Shown one piece after another: positions 61,076 to 64,000 of a DNA stretch of 64,000 bases. The position numbers and the translations under genes are program-made. Each line of letters begins with the position of its first letter. Within the stretch, counting starts at the first letter, position 1. The notes below the pieces were generated by a model, which was not told the origin of the DNA, made no database searches, and was given only the letters and a program-made list of their open reading frames with translations. Source of the stretch: Kibdelosporangium sp040675465. GTDB lineage: Bacteria > Actinomycetota > Actinomycetes > Mycobacteriales > Pseudonocardiaceae. The stretch covers positions 186,001 through 250,000 of the forward strand of contig NZ_JBFAPA010000006.1 in the NCBI RefSeq assembly GCF_040675465.1, read 5' to 3'.

Positions 61076-61101
61076 TTTAACATATGACCACATATGTCAA
61101 A
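61076..61101. promoter_or_regulatory. GntR-type operator between the ALDH and regulator genes
   Basis: TTTAACATATG and CATATGTCAAA form 11-bp arms with one mismatch around ACCA. The AT-rich palindrome stands out in the high-GC context and lies between divergent starts (40 bp and 63 bp away). Confidence 0.78.
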
Positions 61102-61163
61102 GGACAAGACCGTGCGGCAGGATTGACGCCGTCGCGTTATCCGGACCGGTAAAGGGCAGGTTG

Positions 61164-61898
61164 ATGGGGATTTCGCACAGCGCGCGCTCGGCGATGTTCG
61201 CGCCGCTGGAGCAGGTCGGCCGCGCCGAGGCGGTGGCGAGCCGGCTGGTCGACGCCATCAACCTGGGGCTGCTCGCCGACGACGAGCAGCTGCCCAGCGA
61301 GTCCGAGCTGGCCGCGCAGTTCGGCGTGGCGACCGTGACGATCCGGGAGGCGCTGGTGGCGTTGCGCCACCAGGGCCTGGTCGAGACCCGCCGCGGCCGG
61401 GGCGGCGGCAGCTTCGTCCGCGCCCCCTCCCCCGCCTCGCCGGCCAGCTGGCACGCCCGGCTCAAAGCCGTCTCGCTGAGCGACCTGCGGGACGTCGGCG
61501 ACCACTACATCGCGATCGCCGGGGCGGCCGCGAAGCTCGCCGCCGAGCGCAGCTCCCCCGAGGACATCGAGCGGCTGCGGCTGGCCACCGAGGACCTGCG
61601 CACCGCCACCGCCGCCGAGGCCGCGCGCGCCGAACGGTACTTCCACCTGGAGGTCGCGGCCGCCGCGCAGTCGCCGCGGCTCACCCACCAGGAGGTTCAG
61701 CTGCAGAGCGAGGGCGGCGGGCTGCTCTGGCTGCCGCTGGGCGTTCAGGAATCGCACGAACAGGCCTACGCTGAGCACCTGGCGATCACCGCCGCGATCG
61801 CCGGGGCGGACGGCGAGGCGGCCCGGCGGCTGACCGAGGAGCACATCCTCGGGGCGCTCGACCGGCTCGCCGAAGCACATCTCGGCCTGGTGAGGTGA
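61164..61898 (+). CDS. FadR-subfamily GntR transcriptional regulator
   Basis: 244 residues from the ATG at 61164, preceded by AAAGGGCAGG. DDEQLPSESELAAQFGVATV followed by TIREALVALRHQGLVETRRG is the GntR winged helix; the C-terminal helical FCD/FadR domain (HYIAIAGAAAKLAAERSSPE, AERYFHLEVAAAAQSPRL with metal-type His) binds the effector. It probably represses the divergent polyamine operon and senses an intermediate. It overlaps the Cache gene by one base, so the two are coupled. Confidence 0.9.
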   Translation: MGISHSARSAMFAPLEQVGRAEAVASRLVDAINLGLLADDEQLPSESELAAQFGVATVTIREALVALRHQGLVETRRGRGGGSFVRAPSPASPASWHARLKAVSLSDLRDVGDHYIAIAGAAAKLAAERSSPEDIERLRLATEDLRTATAAEAARAERYFHLEVAAAAQSPRLTHQEVQLQSEGGGLLWLPLGVQESHEQAYAEHLAITAAIAGADGEAARRLTEEHILGALDRLAEAHLGLVR

Positions 61899-62614
61899 TG
61901 AGGGTGGACACGCTGGCCGGCGACGAGGTCGTCGAGCAGGTCACCGCGCTCGTCGAGGGCATCTTCGAGCGGCTCAAGCCGGTGCTGGCGGCCACCGAGT
62001 CGCTGCTGGCCACCCCCGGCCCGCTGCGTGCGGCCGACCTGCACGGCATCCGTCCACAAGTGGTCGACGCGCTCGGCGGGCTCGTCATCGGCGCGGGCTT
62101 TGTCAGCGCTCCCAACGTGTTCGCCGACCAGGAGCTCGGCTTCGAGTGGTGGACCGAGGGCCCGGCGCAGCTGTTCATCAGCCTCGACCCGGCCGCGGAG
62201 AACTTCCTCGACTACACCCGCCAGTCCTGGTACACGGTCCCGCGCGACACCGGCCGGCGGCACATTAACGGCCCGTACGTCGACTACCTGTGCACCGACG
62301 AGTACACGCTCACCTTCACCCTGCCGGTCACCCGCAACGGCGGCTTCGCCGGGGTCGTGGGCGCGGATGTGTACGTGCGCGAGTTCGAGCACGCGGTCCG
62401 GCCGATGCTGGGGTCGCTGCGGCAGGCGACGTTGCTGAACGCGCAGGGCCGCGTGATCGTCTCTAACAGTGTTAGGCAAGCGGTCGGGTCGCTGGTCCGC
62501 GAGGTGGACGTGCCCGCGTGGTGGACCTCCGGCGCGGAACCCCTTACCGCGGCGGGGAAAACCCTACGCCGCTGCGGCGATTCACCGATAACGCTCCTGG
62601 TGGCCGCGGGCTGA
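61898..62614 (+). CDS. Soluble Cache-domain protein
   Basis: 238 residues, ATG at 61898 inside the GntR stop (a GTG at 61895 is possible). It has no membrane segment or signal peptide. GFEWWTEGPAQLFISLDP, LDYTRQSWYTVPRDTGRR, YVDYLCTDEYTLTFTLPVTR and GFAGVVGADVYVREFE form a Cache/PAS-like ligand domain. Cache domains usually lie outside the cell in receptors; a cytosolic one coupled to a GntR regulator suggests an intracellular amine or amino-acid sensor, possibly helping the regulator. This role is inference. Confidence 0.8.
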   Translation: MRVDTLAGDEVVEQVTALVEGIFERLKPVLAATESLLATPGPLRAADLHGIRPQVVDALGGLVIGAGFVSAPNVFADQELGFEWWTEGPAQLFISLDPAAENFLDYTRQSWYTVPRDTGRRHINGPYVDYLCTDEYTLTFTLPVTRNGGFAGVVGADVYVREFEHAVRPMLGSLRQATLLNAQGRVIVSNSVRQAVGSLVREVDVPAWWTSGAEPLTAAGKTLRRCGDSPITLLVAAG

Positions 62615-62675
62615 CCCTACGATGGCCAACGCGTTCCCCTCAGGGACCGCTACGGCGCAATCGGAGGACATGGGA

Positions 62676-63128
62676 ATGGCTCGTGACGGCCACGACGAAG
62701 GCACTCACGCGGATTCTGTTGCCGCGTCACCGCGTACGCCGGTCGCCCGGCGGCAGAACCTTCGCGTGCTCGATGGCCGTTTCGTCCTCGATCGGGTGTC
62801 CGACGTCCGGGAGGTCGCCCTCGAATCCGGCCTGCTCGCGCTGGTGCTCGGTCCGGATGGAGGCGCGGCGATGCGGCGCGACGACACGGCTGAGGACGGC
62901 TGGGCGGCGCTGTGGAACGGTGATGACGCGCACGACCCGGAAGCGACGGGGATGCTCAGCGCCATCGTCGCGCCGCTCGCCGCGGGCGAGCTCCCGGTCT
63001 GGACTGCCGCGAGCTACGACGGCGACCTCGTCCTCGTCCCGGCCGGCCGCCTCGAGGAAGCTGCCGGCCTGCTTCGCCAGGCCGGCCACCAGGTGACCCA
63101 CGAAGGGCGCTCAGGCCGTCCGGACTGA
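62676..63128 (+). CDS. ACT domain (ACT_7/CASTOR-like) protein
   Basis: About 150 residues from the ATG at 62676, which has CGGAGG eight bases upstream; an ATG at 62622 gives a longer form. LRVLDGRFVLDRVSDVREV, GMLSAIVAPLAAGELPVW and YDGDLVLVPAGRLEEAAGLL, with GLLRQAGHQV at the end, match the stand-alone ACT_7 domain that binds amino acids. It may be a small amino-acid sensor. Cotranscription with the regulator and Cache genes is likely but spaced by 61 bp. Confidence 0.72.
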   Translation: MARDGHDEGTHADSVAASPRTPVARRQNLRVLDGRFVLDRVSDVREVALESGLLALVLGPDGGAAMRRDDTAEDGWAALWNGDDAHDPEATGMLSAIVAPLAAGELPVWTAASYDGDLVLVPAGRLEEAAGLLRQAGHQVTHEGRSGRPD

Positions 63129-63129
63129 T

Positions 63130-63448
63130 CAACTGCCGCCCGGTGCCGTGACGGTGCTGAACCTGGTGTTCATCCCGCGCGAGTTCCAAATCCGCGGGGT
63201 GCCGATGGTGACCGTGGCGCGGATGCCCGAACAGGCGGTGAACTCCCGGCGCATCACCGAACTCGGCCTCGGCGCCGACCTGTCCGGCGTCGAGCTCACC
63301 CCGCGACTGCCGCGGGACACCGTCGAGGCCGTCGCCGGCGGCCCGGCGATCCGGGCGAACCTCGCCAAGGCCCGCGCAGACCTGCACACTGCCGGTGGTT
63401 CGGCGCAGCCGCGGACGCCCTCGAAAAACTCGCAGCTCAACCCTCGTG
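63130..63448 (+). pseudogene. Remnant of a macrolide-type (MGT family) glycosyltransferase C-terminus
   Basis: The stretch encodes RGVPMVTVARMPEQAVNSRR, ITELGLGADLSGVELTP and LAKARADLHTAGG, which match the nucleotide-sugar binding end of GT1/MGT enzymes (GVPM-x-x-x-P, D/E-Q-x-x-N, ELGLG). Near 63396 the frame breaks; a 1-nt shift restores AAADALEKLAAQPS and a stop just inside the following hairpin. There is no N-terminal domain, and the conserved HGG block is missing, so this is a truncated leftover. Confidence 0.58.
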
Positions 63449-63491
63449 AGTGGGTCCGGTCGTGCCAACGACTGAAACCACTCACAAGGGG
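63441..63491. repeat. CTCGTGAGTGG hairpin element, copy 2
   Basis: CCCTCGTGAGTGGGTCCGGT pairs imperfectly (about four mismatches) with ACGACTGAAACCACTCACAA and GGGG, giving a long stem and short loop. The CTCGTGAGTGG/CCACTCAC core is shared with the perfect hairpin at 28573-28618, so both belong to one repeat family that may act as a terminator. Confidence 0.72.
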
Positions 63492-63580
63492 ACCAGCCGA
63501 TTGGTGGGGTGGCGTCAGCCGGTTGGTTCCAGCCGGGTGATCGATGCAGGTCAGGGCCGGTTTTTGGCACGCTCGACGGC

Positions 63581-63952
63581 ATGCGAACGGTCAAGCTTCT
63601 CGCCCTGGGCTACCTGGGGCTCAGCGTCCTCACCCTGGTCGCCATCGTGCTCATGCGCGACGACCCGGCCGAGGTGAACGACGTCGTCTGGACGCGCGGC
63701 ACGATCGTCGTGCTGGCCGCGCTGCTGACGTTGTGGTTCACCAGCGGGGCCGCCAAGGGGCAACGGCGCGCGTATCTGCGGTTGCGGATCACCTCGGCGA
63801 TCATGGTCGTGGCGATCGCGGTGCTCGTGTCGCTGCCGGGGCTGCTCCCGCTGTGGATGCGGATCGAACAGGGCGTCTGCGGGTTGCTGCTGCTCGGGGT
63901 CGTGCTGATCATCAACGCCCGGCGGGTGCGGCAGCTGTACATTCGGACCTGA
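63581..63952 (+). CDS. Small integral membrane protein
   Basis: 123 residues from the ATG at 63581. About four hydrophobic segments: VKLLALGYLGLSVLTLVAIV, TIVVLAALLTLWFTSGAAKG, ITSAIMVVAIAVLVSLPGLL and GVCGLLLLGVVLIINARRV. Short charged loops lie between. No family recognised. Its stop overlaps the ATG of the next gene, which runs out of the window. A longer frame from 63509 crosses into the hairpin region and is unlikely. Confidence 0.72.
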   Translation: MRTVKLLALGYLGLSVLTLVAIVLMRDDPAEVNDVVWTRGTIVVLAALLTLWFTSGAAKGQRRAYLRLRITSAIMVVAIAVLVSLPGLLPLWMRIEQGVCGLLLLGVVLIINARRVRQLYIRT

Positions 63953-64000
63953 TGTCGTTGCGCACCCATCCGGTCCTGACGGTCGGGCCATACCTGCTGC
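63952..64000 (+). CDS. Start of the next gene (3' end outside window)
   Basis: An ATG at 63952 overlaps the preceding stop (TGATG) and opens a frame reading MSLRTHPVLTVGPYLL to the window edge. This is the usual coupling of operon genes, but only 16 residues are visible, so no function can be given. Confidence 0.45.
   Translation, partial: MSLRTHPVLTVGPYLL

Noticed and set aside
61037..61093. ATG at 61093 as ALDH start
   Set aside because: It lies inside the GntR-type palindrome and adds residues foreign to the family; the GTG at 61036 has a GGGAG site.
60954..61163. Longer GntR start upstream of 61164
   Set aside because: It would overlap the operator and the ALDH start; the ATG at 61164 has a ribosome site and fits the family.

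Overview
The window is high-GC DNA (about 70% G+C) packed with tightly spaced, often overlapping genes. GTG and TTG starts, Tat and lipoprotein signals, a mycothiol-type PIG-L deacetylase, BTAD and LuxR regulators and DasR-like operators all point to a filamentous actinomycete. A Pseudonocardiales member is my best guess, but no rRNA or marker gene is present to settle it. I see no rRNA, tRNA, CRISPR array, prophage or transposase. Both ends cut genes, and a run of N (9900-9995) marks an assembly gap inside a repetitive gene.

Region 1 (1-5458): the tail of a metallophosphoesterase, an MFS transporter overlapping a TolB-like propeller protein, then GNAT and MarR genes, gene debris (3693-4214) and a GT87 mannosyltransferase. 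Region 2 (5530-10588): a methyltransferase interrupted by a Gly-Ser-Ala repeat, an FAD monooxygenase, a second methyltransferase, and a DsbA-family oxidoreductase split by more than 1 kb of in-frame low-complexity repeat. Region 3 (10614-14289): a candidate nitroaromatic/arylamine detoxification cluster (hydrolase, nitroreductase, PnbB-like lyase, arylamine N-acetyltransferase) with a divergent TetR gene. The same GTTAC-N11-GTAAC operator lies before both transcription units.

Region 4 (14513-31287): secreted NPP1 protein, small lipoprotein and membrane proteins, MsrA and MOSC, a LuxR regulator/hydrolase/BTAD regulator/sulfotransferase-like run in which the BTAD gene carries three apparent single-base indels, a GH18 chitinase behind two DasR-like sites, a beta-helix protein flanked by related sequence, an esterase-like phytase and an AI-2E family transporter. 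Region 5 (31277-37507): an XRE regulator/membrane protein/oxidoreductase operon with two matching palindromes around a clear promoter, then two secreted metallopeptidases.

Region 6 (37483-47214): a five-gene operon joining a response regulator-thioredoxin reductase fusion, a cNMP-binding histidine kinase, a lipoprotein, a PIG-L deacetylase and a DUF6191 membrane protein, divergent from a UBP-type zinc-finger gene and nucleoside hydrolase; then a FUSC-family protein and a CPT-like kinase. Region 7 (47377-55412): OhrR-like MarR with a divergent esterase, a DUF1800/DUF1501 pair, and a solitary 1308-residue Hsp90-type ATPase protein with a repeated C-terminal region, the best candidate for an uncharacterised (possibly immunity-related) system. 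Region 8 (55464-64000): a polyamine uptake and catabolism operon (potABCD genes plus aldehyde dehydrogenase) divergent from a GntR regulator, a soluble Cache protein and an ACT-like protein; then a glycosyltransferase remnant, a repeated hairpin element and small membrane genes.
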